Shown piece after piece: positions 1 to 9,429 of a stretch of 64,000 nucleotides of DNA. Each line of letters opens with the position of its first letter. The first letter of the stretch is position 1. The stretch comes from Singulisphaera sp045290345 (GTDB lineage Bacteria > Planctomycetota > Planctomycetia > Isosphaerales > Isosphaeraceae), in NCBI RefSeq assembly GCF_045290345.1, contig NZ_CP155447.1:6076001-6140000 (forward strand). The letters are read 5' to 3'. The notes beneath the pieces are model-generated. The model worked only from the letters and a program-made list of their open reading frames with translations, was not told the DNA's origin and ran no database searches. The translations under genes and the position numbers were made by a program.

Positions 1-544
1 CGTAGCCAACCCAACTCCCCAGGCAGGGCTTGCCCATGAGGACCGACCCGGTATTCATCTGGTAGACGGCCTGCGGATGATTGACGCTATCCGCCCAGCA
101 CGATCGGATCACGGCGATGTCATCGACACAACGGGCCGTGTGCGGGAGAAAGTCAGAGACCTCGATCCCACTCTGCCCGTGCTTGCGAAACGTTCGCTTC
201 GTGGCCAGCAACGGGTTCGCCGCCACCTTACGACGGGTTGCGACCATGCCGAAACTTGCGGGAAGCGACTGGCCGGCAAGCCGTTGGAGGTCAGCCTTGG
301 GGTCGAACGTCTCGAGGTGGCTGGGCCCGCCGTGCATGAACAAGTAAATGACCCGCTTCGCCTTTGAGGCGAAATGGGACGGTCGGGCCGCCAATGGGTC
401 GACCGTTCGCTCGGCCCCGAGGAGCCGTTCCTGGGACAGCAACCACGACGCGGCCAGAGCCCCGAAGCCTCCGCCGGCCTGGCGGAGGAACTCACGTCGA
501 CTATGAGCGACGGGGAAATGTGGGGTAGGGAGGTCGAGTTCCAT
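1..544 (-). CDS. DUF1501 family protein, N-terminal part (runs off the left edge)
   Basis: The reverse strand is open from an ATG at 544 to the window edge, giving about 181 residues with no stop. Residues 16-22 read SRREFLR, a twin-arginine-type signal, followed by a hydrophobic alanine/glycine stretch, so export by the Tat route is likely. After it comes VIYLFMHGGPSHLETFDPK, the hallmark N-terminal block of DUF1501 proteins, and then the family's conserved SDFLPHTA and VNHPQ-type segments. DUF1501 proteins are alkaline-phosphatase/sulfatase-fold secreted proteins that are very abundant in planctomycetes; their reaction is not established. No DUF1549/DUF1553 partner precedes it within 395 bases, so any partner would lie beyond the left edge. 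The remaining two-thirds of the protein is outside the window. Confidence 0.9.
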   Translation of the reverse strand, partial: MELDLPTPHFPVAHSRREFLRQAGGGFGALAASWLLSQERLLGAERTVDPLAARPSHFASKAKRVIYLFMHGGPSHLETFDPKADLQRLAGQSLPASFGMVATRRKVAANPLLATKRTFRKHGQSGIEVSDFLPHTARCVDDIAVIRSCWADSVNHPQAVYQMNTGSVLMGKPCLGSWVGY

Positions 545-939
545 CAGGATCCTCGGCGAAACGGGAAGGTGGCCGGCTCTCTTGCCTGGTCAGCCATGCA
601 TCGGAACAGACCGGCGTGCCAATCCGATCGATCTCGACTTTAGCAGACCTGCCCGGTCTACCGCTCGCGAAAATTTCACCACCTCGGGATTCTCCCGCCA
701 TCCCCTTCCATGTCTCTCCAACTTCAGGACGGCCGAGTTTCCCAGGCAGTTACCGGTGAGTCTGGTAAAGAGAGTCTGCCATGGAGAGCAAAACACCACC
801 TAATGCACAAGCACATCCCATCGCATTGATACGGTGGAAATGGCACCAAGTTTGCTCCTGGATTGTCTTCCGTCAGCGGCGATATTCAGACAGTAAGACT
901 GAATATCAGCACATCTCGCGATCACACAAGGAGCACATC
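545..939. other. Intergenic region, no gene recognised
   Basis: This lies between the start of the DUF1501 gene and the start of the divergent YflT/DUF2382 gene. Short open frames on both strands lack family features and good ribosome sites. It presumably holds the two divergent promoters, but I cannot place them with confidence. A ribosome site AAGGAG at 928-933 precedes the ATG at 940. Confidence 0.6.
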
Positions 940-1932
940 ATGAAAGCGCCACTACGTACAACCATCGTGGGAGTTTTCGAAGATCGCAAGAAAGCCGACG
1001 CGGCCGTCAGCGAACTTCGCAGCGCCGGGTTTCGAGAGGATCAGATCGGTGTCGTCATGCGGCACGCGGAAGGGGTCGTCGAAGCCACAACTGACGAAGA
1101 GGGCTCGTACGCCGGAACCGGTGCCGTGGCAGGTATCTTGTCCGGACTGGGCCTCGGAGCGCTCGCGGGGCTCGGTGTCCTGTCGGGAGTGATTCCCGTG
1201 ATCGGCCCCGCAATTGCCGCCGGAACCTTGGGCGTCATTCTTTCGAACGCCGCGGTCGGAGCCGGCGTGGCAGGACTCGTCGGTGCTCTGGTAGGAGCCG
1301 GCATTCCCGAGGAAGAGGCCCAGTATTACCAGAGTGAGTTCGAGGCGGGGCGAACGATCGTGACCGTCAACGCCGAAAGTCGTGGTGACGAGGCCACGGC
1401 CATCCTGCGTCGGCATGGCGCGTACGACATGACCACCCGAAGTGCAGTCGCGAGCGAGATTTCCGGCTCCACTCACGCCCGGGGGATCGCCTCACCCGAT
1501 TCCGGCCCATTCAGTGCACGCGAAGGCGAAACCATCCAGGTCAAAGAGGAGCGGTTGCACGCGGAGAAGCGGCCGGTCGAGATGGGCGAAGTGCGCGTTC
1601 GCAAAGAGGTGCACACCGAGAACAAGACGATCGAAGTGCCGGTCGAGCGTGAAGAAGTGGTCATCGAGCGGACCCCGGTCCAGGGCCGCGCAACAACTGA
1701 AGGAATCACGGCAACCTCAATCCGCGAAGGCGAAGAGATTCGGATTCCGGTCCGTGAAGAGCAAGTCGATGTCCGAAAGCAGACCGTCGTGAACGAGGAG
1801 GTCAATGTCGGTAAGCGTGTCGTTCACGATACCGAAAAGGTTTCCGGACAGGTCCGCAAGGAAGAGGTGCATGTTGATCAAACGGGCGCCGTCAACGTCC
1901 GGACCACGGACCAGAACAAGCCTTCAAAATGA
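940..1932 (+). CDS. General stress protein 17M-like (YflT) / DUF2382 (YsnF/AvaK) domain protein
   Basis: The 330-residue frame starts at ATG 940, seven bases after AAGGAG; the open frame extends upstream to 781 but without a ribosome site. Residues 1-50 (TTIVGVFEDRKKADAAVSEL) match the YflT/17M stress domain. A glycine/alanine-rich stretch at about 60-130 resembles the glycine-zipper region of this family and may insert in or associate with membranes. The C-terminal half, about 185-300, is highly charged with repeated V-R-K-E-E-V and V-P-V-R-E-E units, typical of DUF2382 (YsnF). Proteins of this type are linked to envelope and general stress in other bacteria; the biochemical role is unknown. 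The gene stands alone, with a strong stem-loop just downstream. Confidence 0.88.
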   Translation: MKAPLRTTIVGVFEDRKKADAAVSELRSAGFREDQIGVVMRHAEGVVEATTDEEGSYAGTGAVAGILSGLGLGALAGLGVLSGVIPVIGPAIAAGTLGVILSNAAVGAGVAGLVGALVGAGIPEEEAQYYQSEFEAGRTIVTVNAESRGDEATAILRRHGAYDMTTRSAVASEISGSTHARGIASPDSGPFSAREGETIQVKEERLHAEKRPVEMGEVRVRKEVHTENKTIEVPVEREEVVIERTPVQGRATTEGITATSIREGEEIRIPVREEQVDVRKQTVVNEEVNVGKRVVHDTEKVSGQVRKEEVHVDQTGAVNVRTTDQNKPSK

Positions 1933-1977
1933 CTGACCCGCGGGTCGGCTCGGCAAAGCAAATCGGTTGCAGACGGC

Positions 1978-1997
1978 GGGGGTGCTCAGGCACCCCC
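1978..1997. terminator. Stem-loop between convergent genes
   Basis: GGGGGTGC (1978-1985), loop TCAG, GCACCCCC (1990-1997) form a perfect 8-bp GC-rich stem. It sits between the stop of the DUF2382 gene (1932) and the stop of a convergent small gene (2021). There is no clear U-tract, so it is a candidate terminator for either strand rather than a textbook one. Confidence 0.5.
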
Positions 1998-2020
1998 ATA
2001 TTCGCATGAGGACCGGCCGG

Positions 2021-2251
2021 TCACTCCGAAGCTGTCCTCGCGATGTATTGGCTAACGACATCAAGCAAGCGTCCCGCCTCTTCGACTTCCAGGTTGCCGT
2101 TGAGCCGAACCTTGAAGACGCGTTCCCCATCCCAACTCCGGCTCTTTGCCTCGTCGCTGGTATGCACGATCACGCCTTGAAACGTCGTCCGACAAAGCAA
2201 TTCATTGATCAGTTCTTCGGTGGTATGCAACTCAAGCTCACCTGGTTTCAT
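2021..2251 (-). CDS. Small conserved-looking hypothetical protein
   Basis: This 76-residue protein starts at ATG 2251, with GAGG seven bases upstream on the minus strand. It is acidic and soluble-looking, with no signal peptide or membrane helix. The amino-acid composition and regular hydrophobic pattern (for example GVIVHTSDEA and VFKVRLNGNL) suggest a small alpha/beta domain. I do not recognise the family. It is convergent with the DUF2382 gene, with a stem-loop between them. It overlaps no other plausible gene, which together with the ribosome site favours a real gene. Confidence 0.6.
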   Translation of the reverse strand: MKPGELELHTTEELINELLCRTTFQGVIVHTSDEAKSRSWDGERVFKVRLNGNLEVEEAGRLLDVVSQYIARTASE

Positions 2252-2630
2252 CAGTCATCCTCGAAGGCTCGGTGTGGAGCGAGTACGCTCCTGTCGACGC
2301 TGTCGTTTCCCTGCCCCCGGCTCCTCTGGGCGGCGAACCATATTAACCAAAGTGAATTGGTTTCGGTAGCTGAGATTGGCTCGCCGTGCGGCCTCCCTCG
2401 GCCATCCTACTCTCGTCAAAATGGGGCATTCAGGCAAACAGCGGCATAGGCGGACACTTGCTCGAGTGAGCAGATTTCCCCGAAACTTCGGCTCCGCAGG
2501 AGCTGTTCCGCCCCACACTCCACAACCCTACTTACCCAAATCACCCAGGCTCTCGTCAGAGGCGATCGATCTCCCCGAAATCAGGAATGAGGATTCGGGC
2601 CTGATCTCGCAGGGGCGGGAGATTCCTTGC
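2252..2630. other. Intergenic region, nothing recognised
   Basis: About 380 bases separate the small hypothetical gene from the stop of the ADP-ribosylglycohydrolase gene. Open frames here continue into the antisense of neighbouring genes and show no family motif. I see no RNA gene, repeat or clear terminator. Confidence 0.5.
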
Positions 2631-3404
2631 TCAAGACTGGCCATACTTTCGCACAAATTCCCTGGTGGTCCGGCAGAGAGGTTCGTCCAGGATCTCATAA
2701 ATCTTGCGTCGGATCGGCGCAGGGATCCCTCCTTCGCGAGCCTCGGCGATCGCGCCTGCCATGCAGGCGATCGTATCGCTGTCCCCCCCGATCGAGATCG
2801 CTCTCCGCACCGCGTCCTCGAAACCGGATGACTCCAGGAACGCCCGAATCGCCTGCGGCACGCTTTCCTGGCAGGAGACCTGAAACTCGTAGGTCTTACG
2901 GATCTCATCCAGCGGCGTATCGAGATGATAGCTGAACTTGGTTTCCACGTAATTCTTGATTTGTTCGTTGCTCTGTCCCGTCCGGGCCAGGAAGACTGCC
3001 GAGGCGATCGCCTGAGCGCCTTTGATCCCTTCGGGGTGATTATGCGTGACCTCGGCGCTCTTTTTGGCCTCATCAAGGACGGTGTCGAGGGTCCCGAAGG
3101 CCAGGCCGACCGGACTGACGCGCATCGCCGACCCGTTCCCCCAACTATTGTAGGGTTCGGTCCCTTTGGACTGGGCCCATTTGTGAAACGAACCGCCGTA
3201 GCCGGCATGGGGATAGGCCCGATAATACTCCTTCAGCAGGTCCACGAAGGGCTTGCCGCGGAGAAGGCTTTCGGCCAACGCGACGGTCAGAACCGTATCG
3301 TCGGTGAAGTGGGAGGTGGGCTGAAACAGTGGAAACTCGGTCGTCTTGATGTTATTGCGTTCGTAAATCGAGCCAATGATGTCTCCCGCAATGGCGCCCA
3401 GCAT
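2631..3404 (-). CDS. ADP-ribosylglycohydrolase family protein
   Basis: This 257-residue protein begins MLGAIAGDIIGSIYE, the classic N-terminus of the DraG/ADP-ribosylglycohydrolase family. Family enzymes remove ADP-ribose from proteins or from nucleic acid or small-molecule adducts in the cytoplasm, using two metal ions. The metal-binding motifs are visible: TDDT at residues 34-37 and GGDSDT at 206-211, with the structural NGSAMR block at about 90-95. The length fits single-domain bacterial members. It has no partner ADP-ribosyltransferase nearby, so the target (nitrogenase reductase, DNA or other) cannot be read from context. The downstream same-strand gene is unrelated and starts 230 bases before it in map order. 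Confidence 0.93.
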   Translation of the reverse strand: MLGAIAGDIIGSIYERNNIKTTEFPLFQPTSHFTDDTVLTVALAESLLRGKPFVDLLKEYYRAYPHAGYGGSFHKWAQSKGTEPYNSWGNGSAMRVSPVGLAFGTLDTVLDEAKKSAEVTHNHPEGIKGAQAIASAVFLARTGQSNEQIKNYVETKFSYHLDTPLDEIRKTYEFQVSCQESVPQAIRAFLESSGFEDAVRRAISIGGDSDTIACMAGAIAEAREGGIPAPIRRKIYEILDEPLCRTTREFVRKYGQS

Positions 3405-3620
3405 GGGATTACCCTGGTCCTATCTTGAGGTGCGGCGGCCGTCGTCGCTCTTCGTGTCAGGCGCCAGTGTACGAACGCAGGGGCAATCCCGCGATGGACG
3501 GTCGCGGCGATCGTTCACCCAAGACGAACCTGGGTCTCATGCCCACGGTCCCTGTCGGTCTGAAACTGATCAAGAACCGATTTTATGAATCGATTCGTGG
3601 GCTGCACCCAGACGGGTTGA

Positions 3621-3634
3621 GCCGGTTTTCCGGC
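3621..3634. terminator. Stem-loop just after a minus-strand stop codon
   Basis: GCCGG-TTTT-CCGGC lies directly beyond the TAA (3635-3637) of the adjacent minus-strand gene. The stem is only 5 bp and no U-tract follows, so this is a weak terminator candidate. Confidence 0.3.
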
Positions 3635-5374
3635 TTAGTCAGCCCTGATGAACGGGGAGTAGGCCCGGTCGCCGAAGTACGAGTAGCCAACCTCGTCGAG
3701 CCTGGTTCCCGAGAGGAGACTCTCGATGAAGCCGTTCCGCTCGACTTGAACCGTGTGAAATATCTTTTTTTCGGGGTTTTCTTTGAGGAAGAAGCTCGCC
3801 CGACCTTCGAGTGCCCTGATCCGGTGCATGCCGTCGGTGAGCCGTTTCTGAAAGGAGAAGGAAGGCTCGAGGTCGGCCTGCATGAGATGGCTCCGCCCCC
3901 AGGTGCCCCCCGCCGCGCTGACGAACGTTTTACCATTCAAGAGCGCCACGGCGTCGTTGTAGGCGAGCACGCAGAGAAAGTGCGAGTCGGAGGCAAGGAG
4001 CCAGGTCGCCAGCTTGTCTCGGTGCCGATCGGTTTCGTAAGCATAGTCGGAATCCAGGAAGGCGATCCTCTCGACCTCATCCGGAATTGCCTCAAGTCCG
4101 TTCAAGTAGCCGAAAATGAGGCTCCCACCACCGCTGTGGCCATTGAACACGACGCGAGTGCGCGCGGCGTCGAACCGACCCTGCACAGAGTCGAGCACTT
4201 TTGCAATCGCTTTATCTCCATGCGTCTTTCGCCAGGCGGGCCAGCTTTTGAGGTTGTTCTCGAGGTAGGCCACGACGAGGGTTCGGTCCTTGAGCTTCTC
4301 GCGGAGGAAACGGGTCTGGGCGCCGATGTGCTGGATCTCGAAGTGCCAGTCTTCGCCCGGCTGGACCGCCTTGCCGATCGTCTGCTCGATCGTGGCTCCG
4401 TTGGGAAGCGCGTAGTAGACCAGGAGCACGGGCTTCTCGGAAACCGTGACGGGCCTGTTGATGACGATCCGGACGCCTGGCTCCACACGATACTCCTCGT
4501 TCGTTTCCCCGGGAGCACTCCCGAACGACGTGGGCCTTGACCTGGGCTTTGCCCCTGGTTCTGCGGGAAACTCGGTCAATTCGTACCGAGACCGGCTCAT
4601 CACTCCGTCATGGCTCAAGAGCGAGGCCAAGCTAGGATCGGCGAGAACCTCACCCACATCGGCCGAGTCCCCGTTGAGCGTCATTCGCCGGCTCACCAGC
4701 CGGATGCCATGGCTATAGTCGACCCAAGACGCGATATGGCCGGTGTAGAGCGGTTGAATCGGGCTGCCAACCTCCTTGTGCCAGCCGTAGATGGCCACGT
4801 TCCCGGGCATCGCAAAGACGCGATTCGCAATCACGACGTCCTTCTTGTGGCCGGCGACCAAGGTGCCCAGCGCCTTTCCTTTTCGCTGGTCACGGACCGT
4901 CTCGTTGTGGCGGAGGAAAACCGGCACCGTGGTCATCGCGGAGGTGGGTGGAATGGGCGATGGGTTCAGCTTGATCGCCGCGGCGGCGTAGATATCGTCG
5001 ACCATCTTGGGTGTCGGCAAGAGGCAGCCCAGCCGATCCGCGATTTTCTGGGCCGTGAAGGGAGTCATCGGGGTCAGGAAGTAGTCGTCGTCCGAACCGA
5101 TTGCAAGGTAGTCCGGAGTGACCTTGTACGTCGCCTTGGCCTTCTCGGTCGTGACGCTGACCGGAACGAGCGAGCGGAGGAAGCGGGGAACGTTGCCCCG
5201 CTCGAACTCGGCCAGGATCTTTGCTTCCCGCTCTTTCAACGGTAAGTCCGCGATCGACCGGGCAAACTCCGTTCCGTTCTGCGCCGAGGATAGGCGCGGC
5301 GGCAAGTCGAGCTCATCCGCCCGGACTGACGACCCGAGACTCATCAGAAAGAGCGTGATCACGGTGTTCTTCAT
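3635..5374 (-). CDS. Secreted protein with an alpha/beta-hydrolase-like C-terminal region
   Basis: The most likely start is ATG 5374 (an in-frame codon exists 7 codons upstream), giving 579 residues with an N-terminal signal peptide, MKNTVITLFLMSLGSSVRA. The C-terminal half contains VVFNGHSGGGSLIFGYL, a G-x-S-x-G nucleophile elbow, then an FLDSDYAYE segment that may supply an acidic residue. That suggests a serine hydrolase fold, perhaps an esterase-like module, but the N-terminal 300 residues are unlike any family I can name. The same-strand gene upstream also encodes an exported unknown protein, 137 bases away, so they could be co-transcribed. Function is unassigned. Confidence 0.75.
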   Translation of the reverse strand: MKNTVITLFLMSLGSSVRADELDLPPRLSSAQNGTEFARSIADLPLKEREAKILAEFERGNVPRFLRSLVPVSVTTEKAKATYKVTPDYLAIGSDDDYFLTPMTPFTAQKIADRLGCLLPTPKMVDDIYAAAAIKLNPSPIPPTSAMTTVPVFLRHNETVRDQRKGKALGTLVAGHKKDVVIANRVFAMPGNVAIYGWHKEVGSPIQPLYTGHIASWVDYSHGIRLVSRRMTLNGDSADVGEVLADPSLASLLSHDGVMSRSRYELTEFPAEPGAKPRSRPTSFGSAPGETNEEYRVEPGVRIVINRPVTVSEKPVLLVYYALPNGATIEQTIGKAVQPGEDWHFEIQHIGAQTRFLREKLKDRTLVVAYLENNLKSWPAWRKTHGDKAIAKVLDSVQGRFDAARTRVVFNGHSGGGSLIFGYLNGLEAIPDEVERIAFLDSDYAYETDRHRDKLATWLLASDSHFLCVLAYNDAVALLNGKTFVSAAGGTWGRSHLMQADLEPSFSFQKRLTDGMHRIRALEGRASFFLKENPEKKIFHTVQVERNGFIESLLSGTRLDEVGYSYFGDRAYSPFIRAD

Positions 5375-5511
5375 CAGCCCGTCCCAGGTTTGCATCTTCG
5401 AGTCGCCGGCCCCTGCCTATTGTCCGCGGCCCCGTCGAGACGACCGACCCGGCTCCTGGCGGTCGATCTGACGGGGCCACAGTCCACAAACCCACTTACA
5501 TAAGCATACGA

Positions 5512-7254
5512 CTACCGCTCAATTTTCCCCTGCAATCCCTGAAAGAGTGGAATCATCCCCTTCTCGACGACGGGACCGACCTGGCTGGGGAGCACAAAGT
5601 GGAACTCGTAGCCCTTCGGCGCCCGGGGAGTCAGCGAAATACCGAAGAGGGCCGGCTCCTTGGGTAGGTCCGCGGGAACCTTCAGCTCGGGCTTATTCAG
5701 CGCTGCGCCAAATTGCGACGCGAGCATTCGGACGATTCCCTGCGCGTTCATGATCATCAAAAGGCTGGCCTGCTCGGGGAGCGCGGAGCGGACGGCCTGA
5801 TAGGACGGTACGGTTCCGATACCGGAATTCCCCTTGAGATAGAAATCGATCTGAGCCTTGGCCTCATCCCAGGTCGGCGTCGTGACTTGAAAGACTCTCT
5901 TGCCGTCGGTACCGATCCAGTAGCTGAAGGTGTCGCCGCCGAACATCGCTTTGACACTCGCGGCCCCCGCTTGATTCCCCGCGCCGAGCTTATCGCTATC
6001 AATCGTCGCAACGACATGCGTGAACTTCATACCCTCGTGGGTTTCCACATCGGCGTCAACCTTGACGTCCTTGTAGAAATTCAGGGGGCTATCCGCATTT
6101 TTCATCGCCTGAAGCATGGCCGCGTTCGCCGCGATATACCCTTTCGGGTCCGAGACGTTGACAACATTGAACGCACGCATCCCGTGCCCAAACGATGCGG
6201 TCCCCAGGGTTTCAATCCGCCCCTGGCCGTGGAACAATTCCATGGCCTTTGCCAGTTCGGGGCTCGCCTTGGCTCCGGGACTGACCATGCTCAGGCTCAG
6301 GCTCTGCAGCCGGGCCACTTCCTTCGCGTTCATATTCATGTAAACGTAAAACGCGGCATCGGTGGCGAGCTTGCTCAAGTCGGCCGTTCCCGCCCCACTC
6401 GTCGCGATCGCGTTCGCGGGGCCTGCCCCAGCCTTCATGTCGAGCTCGCCGGCCAGTTGGAATCCTTCCGCGGCGAAGTCGAGGTTGAACGTCAGAGCGT
6501 CGGCGTCCTTGATCGAGTCGAACAGACGCCCGTAGATCACTTTGACGCTCTCCATCGACGCGCCGTTCTGCCCCTGCTGCCCAGCCTGATCCAGGGCGCC
6601 CATGAACTGCTGGCGGGCCTGATCGATCTGGTCGGCGTAACGATCAGAAATCTTCGAAACATTGAGGTACAGGCCGACATCGCCGGCCAAGAATTGTTTG
6701 GCGAGCGCGGGGGTGAGGGCCTGCTCGAGCGACTTCTCGCCCGGCTTGGCGATGGCGGCGATGAACTCCTTGTCAGGGCCGAACGCCACGAACCCAGGCC
6801 CCTTGACGGCGTACCACGTACCCCTGCTGTGGGGGCTGTCGAACGAGTCGAATCCGCCGTCCTCGGCCTTGAGAACAACGTCCTTACCACTGGCGAGCGA
6901 CTTGAGTACGCCACGGTAGTCATCCTGGATGACCATGACCGCGAACGGGATCACGCCGTCAGGGCCGGGCGCGACCGCCCGCACCAGGCCCACCCACGCG
7001 GTCTTGATCGCCCCCTCGCCGAATTGCGTCTTGAACTTGGCCAAAAGATCCCCCAGAGCCGGCTCCGCCATAGCCCCCAATTGGGGGCTCATCGCCTTGA
7101 GCATCGCCGTCAAATCGGTCGAGGTTGGCGCGAGGCCACGGCTCCGGATGACCAGGTCGACATCACCGGGTACCGCTTTTAACAAGGCGGTTTCTGCCGG
7201 AGTTTGGCCCAACGTCGCGGCCACGATCCACATGGATAGGAACTGTGCTAACAT
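5512..7254 (-). CDS. Exported hypothetical protein (DUF3352-like composition)
   Basis: This 580-residue protein has a short signal peptide (MLAQFLSMWIVAATLGQTPA) followed by a mature region opening AVPGDVDLVIRSRG. It is rich in alanine, glycine and aspartate with alternating beta-type segments, such as PFAVMVIQDDYRGVL and GVGLYLN-like stretches. This resembles planctomycete and cyanobacterial proteins that assess levels of other proteins, but I cannot name a family firmly. There are no cysteines that would bind heme and no catalytic motif. It ends with FVLPSQVGPVVEKGMIPLFQG. It is divergent from the methyltransferase-like gene and lies upstream, on the same strand, of another exported unknown. 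Confidence 0.75.
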   Translation of the reverse strand: MLAQFLSMWIVAATLGQTPAETALLKAVPGDVDLVIRSRGLAPTSTDLTAMLKAMSPQLGAMAEPALGDLLAKFKTQFGEGAIKTAWVGLVRAVAPGPDGVIPFAVMVIQDDYRGVLKSLASGKDVVLKAEDGGFDSFDSPHSRGTWYAVKGPGFVAFGPDKEFIAAIAKPGEKSLEQALTPALAKQFLAGDVGLYLNVSKISDRYADQIDQARQQFMGALDQAGQQGQNGASMESVKVIYGRLFDSIKDADALTFNLDFAAEGFQLAGELDMKAGAGPANAIATSGAGTADLSKLATDAAFYVYMNMNAKEVARLQSLSLSMVSPGAKASPELAKAMELFHGQGRIETLGTASFGHGMRAFNVVNVSDPKGYIAANAAMLQAMKNADSPLNFYKDVKVDADVETHEGMKFTHVVATIDSDKLGAGNQAGAASVKAMFGGDTFSYWIGTDGKRVFQVTTPTWDEAKAQIDFYLKGNSGIGTVPSYQAVRSALPEQASLLMIMNAQGIVRMLASQFGAALNKPELKVPADLPKEPALFGISLTPRAPKGYEFHFVLPSQVGPVVEKGMIPLFQGLQGKIER

Positions 7255-7564
7255 GGGACGAATCTCGCCTCCTTCGGGTTCGGAAAGTGGATCGATTCCT
7301 CCCTCCCCCTCGCTTTGGAAATTCGACTCAAACGAGGGGGCGAGTTGTCGACCTCTTGGGAACGCGTCACTCTATCGAGTGCCACCTGTCGCCGCAAGCG
7401 ACACTTGGAGCATAAAATCACACGCAAATACATTTCTTAAAATCCCGAAACTTGATTCCCTGTTTGTTTCTTTTCACCGACCCGATACAGGGCTCGGAAG
7501 CCTCCCGCTTTTCGTTCCCATGGTCCCAGGTACATAAAGTGTTCTCGAGGAGTTGGAACCGAAC
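7255..7564. promoter_or_regulatory. Divergent intergenic region
   Basis: About 310 bases separate the start of the exported minus-strand protein from the start of the methyltransferase-like gene. It must contain both promoters. It is locally less GC-rich around 7410-7470, but I could not fix a convincing -35/-10 pair. GAGGAG at 7547-7552 lies upstream of the plus-strand start. Confidence 0.4.
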
Positions 7565-8419
7565 GTGAATCCATCGAAGGGACGGCATCTTGAATTCAAT
7601 GCCGGAAGTCGCGGCCAGTGGGATGGGTTCTCCGAACATCGGGGGCGGGTCACGCGGTTGCTCGAGGCCGGTGCCCGACCGGGGGAGAGCCGGCTCTGCG
7701 TGCTCGGAGCCGGAAACTGCAACGACCTGGATTTACCGACGCTCCTGAAGGCCCACGGCGACGTCTACCTGGTGGACCTGGACCAAGGCGCCCTGGCCCA
7801 GGCCGCGGAGCGTCAAGGGGTGGCGGCCCACCCGTCTCTTCACCAAGTAGGGGGAATCGATCTCACCGGCATGATCGACGTGTGGGCAGGCTGGTCTCCG
7901 ACGACCTTGATTGGCACTCGAGAGCTCTCGAGCCTGGTGGAGGAACCAACGCGCCGGGTCATCCCGAGCCTCCCGGCTCCGTTCGACCTGGTCGCCTCGA
8001 CCTGCCTGCTCAGCCCGCTCGTCGGCAATGCGTTCCACTCGGTGGGTGAGGCCCATCCTCAGTTCATGACCATCGTGCAGTCGATCCGGGCGGGACACTT
8101 GCGTCTCATGAGCCGGCTGACCGCTCCGGGTGGCTCCGCATTGTTGATCACCGACGTCGTTTCTTCAGAGACGCTGCCGGCGCTGCCGACTTTCGCGGAC
8201 TCGGCGCTGTCCGACCTCCTGAGCGAGCTCGTGCGCGATCGAAATTACTTTCACGGGGTCAATCCGGAGGTCCTCTGGACGACCTTCGAGGAGGACCCGG
8301 TCCTTCGCGCGCTCGTGACCGAACGAGAAGCGCTCACACCCTGGCGTTGGAAGCTGCACGCACGCCTTTATCTGGTCTGGGCGATCCGGTTCAAGGTGGC
8401 CTCAAGCTTGATCCGGTGA
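7565..8419 (+). CDS. SAM-dependent methyltransferase-like protein
   Basis: The likely start is GTG 7565 (284 residues), 12 bases after GAGGAG; a TTG at 7553 is in frame but abuts that site. Residues about 40-75 read LCVLGAGNCNDLDL, then VYLVDLDQGAL, the Rossmann motif I and acidic motif II pattern of class I methyltransferases. Later segments FDLVASTCLLSPLV and GGSALLITDVVSS fit motifs IV and V. No substrate-binding domain is recognisable, and the genome context (an exported unknown on one side, an NHL propeller on the other) gives no clue to the acceptor. It could bind SAM without catalysis. The fold assignment is fairly secure, the activity is not. Confidence 0.72.
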   Translation: MNPSKGRHLEFNAGSRGQWDGFSEHRGRVTRLLEAGARPGESRLCVLGAGNCNDLDLPTLLKAHGDVYLVDLDQGALAQAAERQGVAAHPSLHQVGGIDLTGMIDVWAGWSPTTLIGTRELSSLVEEPTRRVIPSLPAPFDLVASTCLLSPLVGNAFHSVGEAHPQFMTIVQSIRAGHLRLMSRLTAPGGSALLITDVVSSETLPALPTFADSALSDLLSELVRDRNYFHGVNPEVLWTTFEEDPVLRALVTEREALTPWRWKLHARLYLVWAIRFKVASSLIR

Positions 8420-8515
8420 GCCGGCAGAACCGCCCACGCCACCGCATTGGGATCGATGAAGCCGTCCGTTACAATGCGACTCGTCCTCGTCGAACCGTCT
8501 TCCGGGGGGTCTCAC

Positions 8516-9429
8516 ATGAACGGACGCTGGCTCATTTTTTCACTGATGCTCGCCGGGTTGGGAAGCCTGACCCTGGCCGCCGAGGAACCGGCCTTGCCCG
8601 CCTCGACCTACCACCCGGTGCCGGGCTGGCCCGAAACGCCGGATTCGATCCGTTTCGGGGCGGTGTCCGCGCTGGCAACCGATTCGTCCGACCGGATCTT
8701 CGTCTTCCACCGGGGCGAGCACCCGATCGTTGTTTTCGATCGCGACGGAAAATACGTGCGATCCTGGGGCGATGGACTGGTCAAGCAGGCCCACGGCCTG
8801 CGGATCGATCACGAGGATAACGTCTGGATCACCGACATCGGCGACCATCTGGTGAAAAGTTCGCCCCCAACGGCACGCTCCTGATGACGCTCGGAACGAA
8901 AGGCAAGCCTGGGACCGGGCCGGACCATTTCAATCAGCCGACCGACGTGGCGATCAGCCCCTCGGGCGCCTTTTTCGTCTCCGATGGATACGGTAACGCG
9001 CGGGTGTTGGCGTTTTCCAAAGAAGGCCGCTTTCTCAAAGAGTGGGGAAAGAGGGGAACGGGCGACGGCGAGTTCCGCCTGCCCCACGCCATCTGCCTCG
9101 ATCGCCGCGGGCGGATCTACGTCGGAGATCGTGAGAATGATCGGGTCCAGATCTTCGACCCCGAGGGCAAATTCCTCGCAAGCTGGACCACGGGAGGAGC
9201 CCCCTTTGGACTCGGCCTGGCCGGGGACGGCCGCCTCTTCGTCGCCGACGGCCGGGCCAATCGCGTGACCGTCCTGGATCCCGAGGGAAAGCCCCTGACC
9301 CATTGGGGCCAGAAGGGGACCGAACCCGGTCAATTCCTCTTGCCACACGCCGCCTGCCTCGACTCACAAGGCGCTGTTTATGTGGCCGAAATCAACGGCA
9401 AACGCGTGCAAAAATTCACGGCCAAGTGA
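8516..9429 (+). pseudogene. NHL-repeat / six-bladed beta-propeller exported protein, interrupted by an apparent one-base deletion
   Basis: Two adjoining frames make one protein. The first starts at ATG 8516 with a signal peptide (MNGRWLIFSLMLAGLGSLTL) and ends at a stop near 8884. The second, in another frame, continues without loss to 9429. Adding one base to the AAAA run at 8855-8858 gives a continuous 304-residue product reading DHLVKKFAPNGTLLMTLG across the joint. NHL blades recur with the pattern F-D-x-x-G-K-F followed by W-G or S-W and I-x-V-x-D or V-A-D-x, as in peptidyl-glycine lyase-like propellers. It may be a recent pseudogene or a sequencing error in a homopolymer. Such propellers usually bind proteins or act as lyases outside the cytoplasm. 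Confidence 0.8.

Noticed and set aside
5713..7182. Long open frame antisense to the exported protein at 5512-7254
   Set aside because: The sense product has a normal signal peptide and balanced composition; the antisense product is arginine/histidine rich.
8855..8884. Programmed -1 frameshift in the NHL gene
   Set aside because: The slippery text is only AAAA with no canonical heptamer and no obvious downstream stem; a plain one-base deletion or a sequencing error is simpler.
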